A DNA stretch of 64,000 bases from Candidatus Avelusimicrobium pullarium. Lineage in GTDB: Bacteria; Elusimicrobiota; Elusimicrobia; Elusimicrobiales; Elusimicrobiaceae. Below are positions 51,543-60,794 of the stretch, piece by piece. The position numbers and the translations under genes were made by a program. How positions within the stretch are numbered: the first letter of the stretch is position 1; every line of letters begins with the position of its first letter. The notes below the pieces were generated by a model. That model saw only the letters and a program-made list of their open reading frames with translations. It ran no database searches and was not told where the DNA came from. The stretch covers positions 310,001 to 374,000 of the forward strand of contig CALUTQ010000001.1 of NCBI GenBank assembly GCA_944323745.1, written 5' to 3'.

Positions 51543-53444
51543 ATGGCCGCCGTCAAAGCAAGTTTCAACAGCCGCCTTCGTTTTCTTTTGGTGCTGGCTA
51601 TGGTTGCCGGCGCCGTGGTGGCCTTGCGTTTGACCGACATTCAATTGCTTCGCCATAACCGTTATCTGCAGCTGGCGGAACGCAACCGTACGCAGGTTTT
51701 GTATCAAACCGCTCCGCGCGGGCGCATCTTTACCGCAGACGGCAAAGCCGTGGCCGCCAATGCCCCTGCATTTGATTTGTATTATCTTTCGGCCGGGCCT
51801 AAGGACGAGGCCTATTTTGAGCGTCTGGCGGCCGATTTTGCCCCGCATTTGGGGCAGTCCGCCCAAGAGGTGCTGGACAAGGTGCGCCAAGGGGTCAAAA
51901 GCGGCAAAGCCGTAGCCTTGGCGGAAAATCTTTCGCCCAAAAGCATTTTGCCGCTTAAAGAGATGCAGCTTTATTACCCCGGCGTTTATTTGATTGAAGA
52001 AAACAAGCGAGTCTATCCTTATGGTTCTTTTGCCAGCCATTTAATCGGTTATTTGGGCAGTATGGAGGGCGATGAATGGAAGAACAGAGATTTGTCTTTA
52101 GATTACCGTCTGGACGCCAAAATAGGCAAAAACGGGTTGGAAAAGAAATTTGAAAAAGAACTCAAAGGGCGTGACGGCGGGGTTTTTTTGGAAGTAGATT
52201 ACCGCGGGCGCGTCAAACGCGTAATTGAAGACCGCAAATGGCAAAGCGGCAACGATGTGTATTTAACGCTTAATTACGCGGTGCAGCACGCGGCGGAAGA
52301 AGGACTTAAAAACTCCATTACCGGCCGCGGCGCCGCTGTGGCGCTTGATCCCCGCAACGGGGCGGTGTTGGCGTTGGCTACGGCGCCGGCTTTTGAACCG
52401 GGAATGTTTGTGCCTTATTCCGATGAGCCGCAGCCCAAATCTAAACGTATCAGCGAATATAACTTGGCTGTGCAGGGGGTGTATCCGCCGGCATCCACGT
52501 TCAAAGTTATCACAGCCATTGCGGCTATAGAAAAAGGCGGTTTTGACCCGGAAAAAACGGTGTATTGCCCGGGGTTTTACGATGCGGGTTCGCGCGTGTT
52601 TAAATGTTGGGGCGTGCACGGAGACGACAACTTTTTTGACGGAATGGCCGATTCCTGCGACGTATATTTTTACACGCTGGCCGCTCAAACGGGTTCTGCT
52701 GCCATAGAAAAAACCCAGCGTATGTTTCAAATAGGTCAGCCTACGGGTATTGATTTGCCCGGGGAAAAAGCCGGCAATATTTACGGCCCCACCAAACGGG
52801 CGCGCAATCGTTCGTATTGGTTTATCGGGGACACGTTAAATTTGTCTATCGGGCAGGGGGAACTGCTTTTTACCCCCATCAAAATGGCGCAGTTTGCCGC
52901 GGCACTGGCCAGCAAGGGAAAAATTTGGCGGCCGTATTATTTGGACCGTATTGTAAACAGCCATAACGGACGGGTGCTGCAGCAGGGCGAGAGCGAAGTG
53001 CTTGCCACGGTGGACATAAAACCTTCTACTTGGGACTTAATTTATAAAGCCTTAAAACATACGGTAGATGACGGCACCGCGCGGCGTGTAAAAATTAACG
53101 GGCTGGATGTGTACGGCAAAACGGGCACCGCCCAAAACCCGCACGGCGATGACCACGGCTGGTTTATGGCTTTTGCCGGCCGCCCCGGGGAAGAACCCAG
53201 TTTAGCCGTAGCCGTATTTGTGGAGTTTGGCAAAGGCGGTGCGGGTGCGGCAGGCCCCATCGCGCGGGAAATGATTAAAGCCTATTTTGGCATAGAGGAT
53301 AAACCGGCAGTCAAACCGGCACCGTCCAAAACGGACAGGGCCATACAGCATATGGAAGCCGAGAACGTATTTTCTAGCATTCGTCTGTTGCAGCAGGCAT
53401 TGGAGCAAAACGGACAAAGGGAGAATAACCGTGACGCAATATAA
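51543..53444 (+). CDS. mrdA: Penicillin-binding protein 2 (peptidoglycan DD-transpeptidase)
   Basis: 633 aa. N-terminal anchor helix (LRFLLVLAMVAGAVVALRL), pedestal domain, then the transpeptidase with SxxK (STFK in PPASTFKVITAIAA), SCD in place of SxN (DSCDVYFY, typical of PBP2) and KTG (YGKTGTAQNP). Works with RodA in lateral wall elongation. ATG at 51543 is chosen because the preceding extension lies inside mreD. Its 3' end overlaps rodA by 14 nt. Confidence 0.96.
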   Translation: MAAVKASFNSRLRFLLVLAMVAGAVVALRLTDIQLLRHNRYLQLAERNRTQVLYQTAPRGRIFTADGKAVAANAPAFDLYYLSAGPKDEAYFERLAADFAPHLGQSAQEVLDKVRQGVKSGKAVALAENLSPKSILPLKEMQLYYPGVYLIEENKRVYPYGSFASHLIGYLGSMEGDEWKNRDLSLDYRLDAKIGKNGLEKKFEKELKGRDGGVFLEVDYRGRVKRVIEDRKWQSGNDVYLTLNYAVQHAAEEGLKNSITGRGAAVALDPRNGAVLALATAPAFEPGMFVPYSDEPQPKSKRISEYNLAVQGVYPPASTFKVITAIAAIEKGGFDPEKTVYCPGFYDAGSRVFKCWGVHGDDNFFDGMADSCDVYFYTLAAQTGSAAIEKTQRMFQIGQPTGIDLPGEKAGNIYGPTKRARNRSYWFIGDTLNLSIGQGELLFTPIKMAQFAAALASKGKIWRPYYLDRIVNSHNGRVLQQGESEVLATVDIKPSTWDLIYKALKHTVDDGTARRVKINGLDVYGKTGTAQNPHGDDHGWFMAFAGRPGEEPSLAVAVFVEFGKGGAGAAGPIAREMIKAYFGIEDKPAVKPAPSKTDRAIQHMEAENVFSSIRLLQQALEQNGQRENNRDAI

Positions 53445-54768
53445 ATCGCGTTTGTATAAAAGCCGCATAGACTGGCTTTTGCTGGGGGCTATGGCAGGGT
53501 TGGTCCTGCTGGGTGCCTTGTGCATTATGTCTGCGGTGAATGCCGTTTCTTTTTCTAATGCCATAGTGCGCACGCATTTGATAGCGTTGCCTTTGGGTTT
53601 TGTGGCATTTTTTGCGGCTTGGAGTTTTAATTATCAAATCTTTGATGAACAATGGAAGCCTTTGTACGGGGTTATTATGGCTTTGCTGATAGGGGTGCTT
53701 TTGTTTGGCACGTATCAGCGCGGCAGTAAATCTTGGTTTGTGTTTCCGTTTTTCTCTATGCAGCCGGCCGAAATATGCCGCGTGCTGACCATATTGGTGG
53801 CTGCCGCCTTTTTGGACCGGCAGGGCAGGCGCATACGCGATATGCGCACGCTGGTGCTGTTAGGGGCTTTGCTTGTGCCGATTTTCGGGCTGATTATGCT
53901 GCAGCCTGATTTTTCGTCCATTGTCATCACTTTTCCTGCGTTGCTTGCCTTGCTTTACTGCGCCGGCATCAACGTTTTTTACTTGGGGTTGGTGTTCTCT
54001 TTTGCCGCCGTGGCGGGGTTTTTTACCGTTGCGTGGACCTATTTGTATTTGCATCCTTCACTGTTAGATTACGCCGTGTTAAACGTATTTTATAATTTGG
54101 CTTCCAACCCGCTTTATATGGGCGGGTTTGCGCTGCTGGTGGCCTTGGGCGGTTACGCCGCGTGGTGGTTTTTTAAACAGCTGCGCATTTTCTTGCCTTC
54201 GTTTTATTTTGTACTGGCTTCGCTGGTGGTGCTGGCCGGTTTTTTTGCCGGCGTATTTGCGGACCATCAGATGAAGCCGTACCAGCGTAAACGCGTGGAA
54301 GCGTTTTTGGCCCCGCAGTCGGATCCGCAAGGCGCCTCTTACAATGTGCTGCAGGCACAAATAGCTATGGGTTCTGGCGGGATACTGGGCAAGGGGCTTT
54401 TTTCCGGCACGCAGTCGCGGTTGGGTTTTGTGCCGGAAAAACATACCGATTTTATTTTAGCCGTCGTAGGGGAAGAACTGGGCCTTTGGGGCACTTTGCT
54501 GGTGCTGGGGCTGTATTTGCTGATACTTTGGCGTATAGCCATTATCGCTTATCTGGCCAGCGACCGGTACGGTTATCTGGTATGCAGCGGCATATTCGGT
54601 ATGTTTTTAACGTATATGCTGATTAACTTTGGTATGCTGATCGGGCTTTTCCCCGTGGCGGGCATTCCGCTGCCGTTTATATCGTACGGCGGTTCCAACC
54701 TGGTGTCAAGTATGCTTGCGCTGGGGGTGGTGCAGTCGGTATATGCCCGTCGCATTACTTCAGGCTGA
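53431..54768 (+). CDS. rodA: Peptidoglycan glycosyltransferase RodA (SEDS family)
   Basis: 445 aa, about ten membrane helices. SEDS hallmarks: VVGEELGLWGTLLVL and PFISYGGSNLVSSMLALGVV near the C-terminus, and the middle KPYQRKRVEAFLAPQSDP extracytoplasmic loop. GTG start with GGGAG upstream, overlapping mrdA, so tightly coupled. Confidence 0.96.
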   Translation: MTQYKSRLYKSRIDWLLLGAMAGLVLLGALCIMSAVNAVSFSNAIVRTHLIALPLGFVAFFAAWSFNYQIFDEQWKPLYGVIMALLIGVLLFGTYQRGSKSWFVFPFFSMQPAEICRVLTILVAAAFLDRQGRRIRDMRTLVLLGALLVPIFGLIMLQPDFSSIVITFPALLALLYCAGINVFYLGLVFSFAAVAGFFTVAWTYLYLHPSLLDYAVLNVFYNLASNPLYMGGFALLVALGGYAAWWFFKQLRIFLPSFYFVLASLVVLAGFFAGVFADHQMKPYQRKRVEAFLAPQSDPQGASYNVLQAQIAMGSGGILGKGLFSGTQSRLGFVPEKHTDFILAVVGEELGLWGTLLVLGLYLLILWRIAIIAYLASDRYGYLVCSGIFGMFLTYMLINFGMLIGLFPVAGIPLPFISYGGSNLVSSMLALGVVQSVYARRITSG

Positions 54769-54778
54769 GGAAACGGCT

Positions 54779-55468
54779 ATGATAAATACCCCAAAAATTT
54801 ATAAAATGCGAGTAGCGTTTACTGTAGACGGCTTGTGGGATCATAAACGCATTTTTGCAGCTTTGCGCAATATGGTTTTGCGCAGCGGGCTGCCTTTTGA
54901 GCCGGCTAAGGTAAACAAAAACTGGCCCCGTTTGGCGTACGGCCCCGCGTTGGGTTATGGGCAGTACAGCCTGCGGGAGTATGCAGATGTCTATCTGTCT
55001 TCTCCCGTTAAGGAACAGGACGTTTTTGCCGCTTTGCAACGGGCGGCAGCAAACGGGGTGAATGTGTTGCGCGTGCAGCGTGTGCCGTATGCGCTGCCTT
55101 CGGTCAGCAATTTGGCTGAGGTACAGCAATATGGTGCGGAAGGGGATTTTTCCGTTTACCGCCCCGCCTGCCCGCTGGAAGAATTTTGCAAAGGTAAACA
55201 CATAAACGTAACTTTAACCGCTGCCAACGGGATGAAGATGACGCAGGATTTGAAGCCGTTTGTTTTGGCTGTTTCGCAGCCTGCGCCGGACAAAGTGCAA
55301 CTGCTTTTGCAGCGCCAGGGCGACAAAACCGCCAAACCCGAGTATGTGCTGGCGGCTTGGCTGGGCATAGACGCACCGGCGGAAGCGGAGTTTACGTTGG
55401 AACGTTTAAAAATTATTAGACAAGCGCTGTATTGGCGCGACGCAGCCGGTGAGCTGCACGCCATATAG
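54779..55468 (+). CDS. DUF2344 / TIGR03936-type protein, stand-alone
   Basis: 229 aa, no membrane segment. YKMRVAFTVDGLWDHKRIFA followed by GLPFEPAKVNKNWPRLAYGP and the ADVYLSS block match the domain that in many bacteria is fused to, or follows, a B12-type radical SAM protein next to RNase G. Here only the small domain is present between rodA and rng, so the radical SAM partner is missing or elsewhere. GAGGA Shine-Dalgarno. Function unknown. Confidence 0.82.
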   Translation: MINTPKIYKMRVAFTVDGLWDHKRIFAALRNMVLRSGLPFEPAKVNKNWPRLAYGPALGYGQYSLREYADVYLSSPVKEQDVFAALQRAAANGVNVLRVQRVPYALPSVSNLAEVQQYGAEGDFSVYRPACPLEEFCKGKHINVTLTAANGMKMTQDLKPFVLAVSQPAPDKVQLLLQRQGDKTAKPEYVLAAWLGIDAPAEAEFTLERLKIIRQALYWRDAAGELHAI

Positions 55469-55485
55469 CCCAGAGGATTTGTTCT

Positions 55486-56940
55486 ATGAGTAAAAATGTA
55501 GAAGAAGCGCCGAAAGTAGAGGTTATCGTAAATACCTCTTTTGAAGAAACGCGCATTGCCATTTTGGAAAACGGCCGCATTAATGAACTGATGTGGCAAC
55601 GCCGCGGTTCGTTAAACATTGTGGGCAATATTTATAAAGCCACGGTGGAAAACGTATTGCCCGGCATTTCCAGCGCGTTTGCCAATATCGGCTACGAAAA
55701 AAATGCCTATTTGTATATTTCCGACATTTTGGGCGCCGACCGCAAAAATATTGAAAAAGTGCTCAAAAAAGGCCAGCAGATTATGGTGCAGGTGGTCAAA
55801 GACGCCATTGGTACCAAAGGGATGAAAGTAACGATGGACGTTACGTTGCCGGGCCGCTATTTGGTGCTTACGCCGCATCAGAGTTTTGTGGGCGTTTCCA
55901 AAAATATTGAAGACAGCGAAGCGCGACACAAATTAAACGAAATTATGCAGGAACTGGCCGAAAAACATTTAAACGGTATGGGCTGCATTGTGCGTACCGA
56001 AGCCGAAGAAGCCACCAAAGAAGAACTGGAGCGCGAGGTAAAATACCTCTACCGCCAGTGGCAAAGCATTTTAAAGAAGTTTGAAACGCTGCCGGCCCCT
56101 GCCTTGCTGCACGAAGATATGGATGCGGTGCTGCAGGTGGCGCGCGACGTGCTGAGCGAAAATGCCGAAGTCTACCTGCTGGATAACAAAAACGATTATG
56201 AACGGGTGCTGGACTTTGTAAAAAAGAACTCGCCCGAACTGGCCGACCGCGTCAAGCTATATAAAGGCAAAACGCCTATTTTTGAAGCTTATGGCATTGA
56301 GCCGGAAATTGACAACTTGCGCAAAATCAAATTGCCGCTTCCCAACGGCGGGAGCATTATTATCCAAGAGGCGGAATCGCTGTGCGCCATAGACGTGAAC
56401 ACCGGTAAATTTACCGGCAATAAATCGCAGGAAGAAACCGTCACGCAGACAAATATTGAAGCCGCACAGGAAATTGCCCACCAGCTGCGCCTGCGCAACA
56501 TCGGCGGCATTATCGTGATTGACTTTATTGATATGCGCAAAGCCTCCAGCCGCCACCGCGTGGTGGAAGCGCTGGCCAACGCCGTGCGCGGGGACCGCGC
56601 CAAAATACGCATTCTGCCCATTACCCGTTTGGGGCTGGTGGAAATGACGCGCGAACGCAAGCGCGAAAGTACGGGCAGCTTTATCAGCGAAGAATGCCCG
56701 CAGTGCCACGGTTCGGGGCGGGTGCTCTCGGCCGAGAGTATGCGCATTAAAATACAGCGTGAAATTTATGATTTGACCAACGGGCGCCCGGGCGGAAACC
56801 TGCGCGTGGTGCTGCATCCGGTGCTGGCGGAATCTATTAAACAGAAACAAGCCGATATTGAAGAAAATATCCACCGTTCGCTGAAAATTCAGTCCGACCC
56901 GCAGCTGGCGTGGGAAGATTACAAAATCGTTTTGGAATAA
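55486..56940 (+). CDS. rng: Ribonuclease G/E family endoribonuclease
   Basis: 484 aa, RNase G size, without the long scaffold tail of RNase E. An S1 domain is near residues 38-120 (GNIYKATVENVLPGISSAFA). Catalytic acidic motif AIDVNTGKFTG and GGIIVIDFIDM are present. The zinc-link cysteines appear in CPQCHGSG. Processes rRNA and mRNA. AGAGGATTTG-type Shine-Dalgarno; downstream of the DUF2344 gene by 17 nt, followed by a hairpin that may stop transcription before the amidase. Confidence 0.96.
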   Translation: MSKNVEEAPKVEVIVNTSFEETRIAILENGRINELMWQRRGSLNIVGNIYKATVENVLPGISSAFANIGYEKNAYLYISDILGADRKNIEKVLKKGQQIMVQVVKDAIGTKGMKVTMDVTLPGRYLVLTPHQSFVGVSKNIEDSEARHKLNEIMQELAEKHLNGMGCIVRTEAEEATKEELEREVKYLYRQWQSILKKFETLPAPALLHEDMDAVLQVARDVLSENAEVYLLDNKNDYERVLDFVKKNSPELADRVKLYKGKTPIFEAYGIEPEIDNLRKIKLPLPNGGSIIIQEAESLCAIDVNTGKFTGNKSQEETVTQTNIEAAQEIAHQLRLRNIGGIIVIDFIDMRKASSRHRVVEALANAVRGDRAKIRILPITRLGLVEMTRERKRESTGSFISEECPQCHGSGRVLSAESMRIKIQREIYDLTNGRPGGNLRVVLHPVLAESIKQKQADIEENIHRSLKIQSDPQLAWEDYKIVLE

Positions 56941-56946
56941 CGGAGT

Positions 56947-56973
56947 CCGCGCGGCATTGTGCCGCGCGGTTTT
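56947..56973 (+). terminator. GC-rich hairpin between rng and the amidase
   Basis: CCGCGCGGC-ATTGT-GCCGCGCGG followed by TTTTG. It ends 8 nt before the amidase ATG and probably terminates rng only partly. Confidence 0.6.
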
Positions 56974-56981
56974 GTTTGCTT

Positions 56982-58574
56982 ATGAAAAAGGCTTTTCTTG
57001 CTTTGCTGGCTTTGTTGCTTTTTCCGTGTTCGGCGTTGCAGGCACAGGGGAAAACGGACATTTATATCTTGGGAAAGGATAAAGGCTCCGTGTCCTCTAT
57101 GCAGGCCAACGGCATTACTTTGTTGGACGCCCGCGCCACCGCCAAAAAATTGGGCGGCAGTGTGGAGCTTTATGCCGCAGCCAAGCAAATTAAAGTGGCT
57201 TTCCCCGGGATGTATGCCATTTTAAGCGCCCCGCTGGCCGAAGCTATTATCAATGCCCAAACGGTTAAACTGCCTGCCGAGGTGGTGGCTTCCGGCAGCC
57301 GTATTTATGTGCCGGCGCAGTTTTTTATGCTGCCGCAGGTGCAAAAAGCGCTAGACAGACAAATCACCTTTGAAAACAATGCCCTGGTGGTAGAAAAAAA
57401 CTTTACGCTGGCCTTTACCGATAAAGAGCAAAAAAACGCTTATGACCGCTTGCGTTTTTTCCGCAAAGGCAATATTTCTTTTACCTCCAAACAGAAAAAC
57501 AAACATACGGTGGAAGTTGTTTTCCCGTCCGTGGTGCTTAAACGCAATGCCAGCCTGCGGTTAAAGGACGATTTTATCCGCTCTTTTTCCATCAGCCAAC
57601 GCGGCAAAGACGCCGTACTGAAGGTAATCTTGGGCAAAAAAGGCAAAAACTGGCGTTTTACCGAAGAAAACGGCGAATTGGTTTTTGCCTGTGCGGAAAC
57701 GGCTTTGCCTTCTGCGGGGGCTGCCCTGCCGCGCCAAGAAGAAGAAACACCTGCCAAACAAACGGATATGACCCCGTCCGTTTTTGCCGATGCCGCAGAA
57801 GACGCTAAAGCCGATGTTCCCGTCATCAAGCCGGCCCCGCAGCCGGTAATGAAATCGGGCGCGCCGGTCATTACGGCCAAACGCAAATTGCGTATTGTCA
57901 TTGACCCAGGCCACGGCGGCAAGGACCCCGGCGCCACGCGGCGTGGCAGCTCGCAGGAAAAAGCGCTTAATTTAACCGTTTCCAAGCACTTATACAATTA
58001 TTTAAAGGACCAAGGGTTTGAGGTAAAAATGACGCGCGACAAAGACGTTTTTGTTACGTTGGCGGGCCGCAGCAAAATGGCCAATGATTTTAAGGCCGAT
58101 TTGTTTATTTCCGTGCATACCAATGCCGCCAAACGCGCCGCCGCCAACGGCTTTGAGGTCTATTTCCGCTCTGACAAAGCCACCGACGCCGAAGCCGCCG
58201 AAGTGGCCGCCTTTGAAAACGAGGCCCTGCAGTACGAAGAAGCCCATTACAGCTTTGTGGATATGTTGCTGGAATCTATGGCCAAAAACGAGTTTATGAA
58301 CGAAAGCTCCAAATTGGCCGGCCATATCCGCAACTATGTGTATAAAGAGCCGGGCATCGGCATAGCCGTACGGCAGAACAACGCCATTCGTCAGGCCAAC
58401 TTTTATGTGCTGCGCGGCGTTAAAGCACCGGCCGTGCTGGTGGAAATGGGCTATATCAGCAGTTCCAAAGACCGCGCCCGCCTCAATAACAAGGCCGCCC
58501 AAAAACGTATGGGGCAAGGCATAGGCAAGGGAATTGTGTCTTATTTGAAGGCAGAAGGTAAGATAAGCAAATAA
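56982..58574 (+). CDS. N-acetylmuramoyl-L-alanine amidase (Amidase_3 family), secreted
   Basis: 530 aa. Signal peptide to about residue 22 (MKKAFLALLALLLFPCSALQ). The N-terminal half has copper-amine-oxidase/AMIN-like beta repeats (GITLLDARATAKKLGGSVEL and SGSRIYVPAQFFMLPQVQKA). A Pro/Ala linker leads to the catalytic zinc domain with VIDPGHGGKDPGATRRGSSQ (His), the FISVHTNAA His motif and the C-terminal VLVEMGYISSSKDRARL (catalytic Glu). It cleaves the stem peptide from glycan during cell separation. No Shine-Dalgarno before the ATG, which follows the rng hairpin by 8 nt. Terminator downstream. Confidence 0.93.
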   Translation: MKKAFLALLALLLFPCSALQAQGKTDIYILGKDKGSVSSMQANGITLLDARATAKKLGGSVELYAAAKQIKVAFPGMYAILSAPLAEAIINAQTVKLPAEVVASGSRIYVPAQFFMLPQVQKALDRQITFENNALVVEKNFTLAFTDKEQKNAYDRLRFFRKGNISFTSKQKNKHTVEVVFPSVVLKRNASLRLKDDFIRSFSISQRGKDAVLKVILGKKGKNWRFTEENGELVFACAETALPSAGAALPRQEEETPAKQTDMTPSVFADAAEDAKADVPVIKPAPQPVMKSGAPVITAKRKLRIVIDPGHGGKDPGATRRGSSQEKALNLTVSKHLYNYLKDQGFEVKMTRDKDVFVTLAGRSKMANDFKADLFISVHTNAAKRAAANGFEVYFRSDKATDAEAAEVAAFENEALQYEEAHYSFVDMLLESMAKNEFMNESSKLAGHIRNYVYKEPGIGIAVRQNNAIRQANFYVLRGVKAPAVLVEMGYISSSKDRARLNNKAAQKRMGQGIGKGIVSYLKAEGKISK

Positions 58575-58616
58575 GCGGTTTTTCCCTGCGGTTGCCTATA
58601 TATTTTGAAGCAGATA

Positions 58617-58643
58617 AAACCCCGGGTTTTGCCCGGGGTTTTG
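58617..58643 (+). terminator. Rho-independent terminator after the amidase
   Basis: AAAACCCCGGG and CCCGGGGTTTT around TTTTG. The arms are symmetrical, so it may also end the convergent gene ending at 58644. Confidence 0.85.
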
Positions 58644-59426
58644 TTATTGGTACAAGGACTCGGTTTGCTGTTTCTTAATAGCTATTCTTCTGTCGGGCCA
58701 TTCATTTTGCGGATAAGTATCGGTCGTTTCTACTGCGTGTCCGCTTTTGCAGAACCAATCCGGCGAATTTGTCTGCGGGTGTTGTATATCCCAAGAAATA
58801 GCTTTTTTCATAGTTTGTACTAATAAATCCTTATTGGCCAAAAATTTCCGTGCTTCTGAATTTTTAGCGTAGCGTTGCATTGCGGGTTGTAGGAGTTCCA
58901 TATCCAATATGATTAAATATTGCCCTACATATGGGTCTTTGCATAAGGCCTGGTCAGCCGTGGCGCGTATACGGCCGGCACTTGCCCAAAAGAAAAATTC
59001 TTCGGCCGGAGCCTGTAAGTTGGCCATACGGTAGGCCATAGCATACAGATAAATAGGGTCGTAATCTGCCAGATGTTCTTTTAACCAATCAGTTACGTCT
59101 TTGTCTTTGTTGGTCATAATAATGCGCAAGGCAAGCTGTTGGTTTTCATCCACCGTGTTAAAAGACGTGATATTGCCATTTTTGCTCATTTGCATCTGCC
59201 CCTGATAAGGGCTATTCAAAGCAGCCTTTAATGCACTTAAAGACGGGGAATCTGCGGGGCTTGTTTGCTCAGGCGTAGCTTTTTGGGTTGTAGCGGCCGG
59301 TTCTTGAGTGGCGGAAGCAGCCGGTTCTGTTGAAACAGCGACTTGGGTGCTTTGCTTTTTTTGCCATAAGAAGACTAATAAAAGCAAAATAATTATAAGT
59401 AAAGCAAAAACGAAAAATTTTTTCAT
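58644..59426 (-). CDS. Single-pass membrane-anchored protein, function unknown
   Basis: 260 aa. N-terminal membrane anchor (MKKFFVFALLIIILLLLVFL), a Thr/Ala/Glu/Pro/Gln-rich linker (about residues 30-65), then a soluble extracytoplasmic domain of about 190 residues with many Tyr/Ala/Leu (LADYDPIYLYAMAYRMANLQ). Start at ATG 59426; a TTG at 59429 is possible. AGGAGAG lies upstream. No family recognised. Convergent with the amidase. Confidence 0.75.
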   Translation of the reverse strand: MKKFFVFALLIIILLLLVFLWQKKQSTQVAVSTEPAASATQEPAATTQKATPEQTSPADSPSLSALKAALNSPYQGQMQMSKNGNITSFNTVDENQQLALRIIMTNKDKDVTDWLKEHLADYDPIYLYAMAYRMANLQAPAEEFFFWASAGRIRATADQALCKDPYVGQYLIILDMELLQPAMQRYAKNSEARKFLANKDLLVQTMKKAISWDIQHPQTNSPDWFCKSGHAVETTDTYPQNEWPDRRIAIKKQQTESLYQ

Positions 59427-59546
59427 CAAGGCTCTCTCCTGTAATAAAAGCTTCTATTATTATACATTTAAATAATTTGAAACAAAGTAAGTAAAGAAAC
59501 GCTAATGGGCCCAAGAGAAGCAAAACAGAAGAAAAGTACAAATTGT

Positions 59547-59552
59547 TACAAT
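59547..59552 (+). promoter_or_regulatory. -10 box of the chromate transporter pair
   Basis: TACAAT, 6 nt before the ATG at 59559; no Shine-Dalgarno, so a leaderless transcript is likely. Confidence 0.45.
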
Positions 59553-59558
59553 ATAGCT

Positions 59559-60095
59559 ATGCAGTATTACTTTTCTCTTTTTGTCATTTTCTTTAAAATC
59601 GGCCTGTTTACCTTGGGCGGCGGCTATGCAATGCTGCCTTTGATAGAGGCTGAAATTGTTGCCAAAAGAAATTGGATAGACAAAAAAGAATTTTTGGATT
59701 TAACGGCACTGGCGCAGTCGGCCCCCGGCATTTTGGCCGTCAATATGGCGGTATTTGTGGGTTATAAACTGCGCCGTATGCGCGGGGCGCTGGTGTGCAC
59801 GCTGGGGGCGGCGCTGCCTTCTTTTTTAATCATTTTGGCTATTGCGCTTTTCTTTCATAACTTCAGACAAAACCCCGTAGTGGAAAGCATTTTTAAAGGC
59901 ATTCGTCCGGCGGTGGTGGCGTTGATTGCCGTGCCGGTGTTTACACTGGCGCGCGCGGCAGAAATCACGTGGAAAAGCATTTGGTTCCCCGTGTTGTGCG
60001 CCGCGGCGGTGTGGCTGGGCAAGCTATCCCCTGCCTACATCGTGCTTTTGGCCGGCCTGGGCGGCTGGCTGTTTTGCAGGGGGAAAAGCCAATGA
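59559..60095 (+). CDS. Chromate transporter family protein, half 1
   Basis: 178 aa, about five to six membrane helices. The CHR-domain motif FKIGLFTLGGGYAMLPLIEAE near residues 10-30 and APGILAVNMAVFVGY are diagnostic. Short-chain CHR proteins work as heterodimers of two adjacent half-size subunits. ATG at 59559 chosen because the longer reading is unlike CHR. Overlaps half 2 by 4 nt (ATGA). Actual substrate could be chromate or another oxyanion. Confidence 0.9.
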   Translation: MQYYFSLFVIFFKIGLFTLGGGYAMLPLIEAEIVAKRNWIDKKEFLDLTALAQSAPGILAVNMAVFVGYKLRRMRGALVCTLGAALPSFLIILAIALFFHNFRQNPVVESIFKGIRPAVVALIAVPVFTLARAAEITWKSIWFPVLCAAAVWLGKLSPAYIVLLAGLGGWLFCRGKSQ

Positions 60096-60616
60096 TTTAC
60101 TGGCAGATTTTTAAAACGTTTTTTAAAATCGGGCTTTTTAATTTCGGCGGCGGCTACCCGATGATTTCGTTTATTCAAAACGAGGTGGTGTTCAAACACG
60201 GTTGGCTGGGCACGGCCGAATTTACCGATATCGTAGCCATCAGCCAGATGACCCCCGGCCCCGTGGGTATTAATATGGCCACCTATACCGGCTATGCCGC
60301 GGCCGATAATGTATGGGGGGCTGTCGTTGCCACGTTGGCGGTATGTTTGCCTTCTTTGGTCATTATGATTGTGCTGACGCGTTATTTTTTAACCCACCGC
60401 CAAAACGCTTCCGTCAAAGCCGTTTTTAAAGGGCTGCGCCCCGCCATTGTCGGGCTGATTGCCGCGGCGGCTTTGGTGCTTGCCAACGGGGAAAACTTCC
60501 CCGACTGGAAAAGCCTGATTATTTTTGTCCTGTCTTTTCTGCTTGTTTTCCGTTTTAAATTTAACCCCATCCGTCTTATTTTGCTGGCCGGCTTGGCCGG
60601 CTGGATCATCTATTAG
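60092..60616 (+). CDS. Chromate transporter family protein, half 2
   Basis: 174 aa. FFKIGLFNFGGGYPMISFIQ and TPGPVGINMATYTGY mirror the motifs of half 1, giving a paralogous pair. Translationally coupled to half 1 (ATGA). A hairpin CACCTG..GCAGGTG near 60650 with a short T-run follows. Confidence 0.9.
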   Translation: MIYWQIFKTFFKIGLFNFGGGYPMISFIQNEVVFKHGWLGTAEFTDIVAISQMTPGPVGINMATYTGYAAADNVWGAVVATLAVCLPSLVIMIVLTRYFLTHRQNASVKAVFKGLRPAIVGLIAAAALVLANGENFPDWKSLIIFVLSFLLVFRFKFNPIRLILLAGLAGWIIY

Positions 60617-60713
60617 TCCGTGTTTGCCTTTCGGATACTTGCCCACACCTGTCGCCGCAGGTGCCTTTTGTGCAGGGGCAAAGCACGGCGTTTAAGAGAC
60701 AAAACCTATTCTT

Positions 60714-60762
60714 CAAAAGTTAGGCTAAACTAAAAATAATTGTTAGTTAAGCCTAACTTTTG
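60714..60762. promoter_or_regulatory. 20-bp-arm inverted repeat covering a promoter (operator candidate)
   Basis: Arms CAAAAGTTAGGCTAAACTAA (60714-60733) and TTAGTTAAGCCTAACTTTTG (60743-60762) match with one mismatch around a 9-nt centre. The right arm covers the -35 and spacer of the promoter TTGTTA-18-TATAAT (60740-60769). TTAGTTAAGCCTAAC resembles the DtxR/IdeR iron-box type (TTAGGTTAGCCTAACC), so metal-dependent repression is plausible but unproven. Confidence 0.55.
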
Positions 60763-60769
60763 CTATAAT
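60740..60769 (+). promoter_or_regulatory. Promoter of the 60795 gene
   Basis: TTGTTA (60740-60745), 18-nt spacer, consensus TATAAT (60764-60769), overlapped by the inverted repeat. Confidence 0.65.
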
Positions 60770-60794
60770 CTGTTGGTAAGGAGAAAGCAATTAT

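Noticed and set aside
60646-60672. Terminator after the chromate transporter pair
   Set aside because: CACCTG..CAGGTG is short and followed by CCTTTTG only, so I do not list it as a confident terminator.
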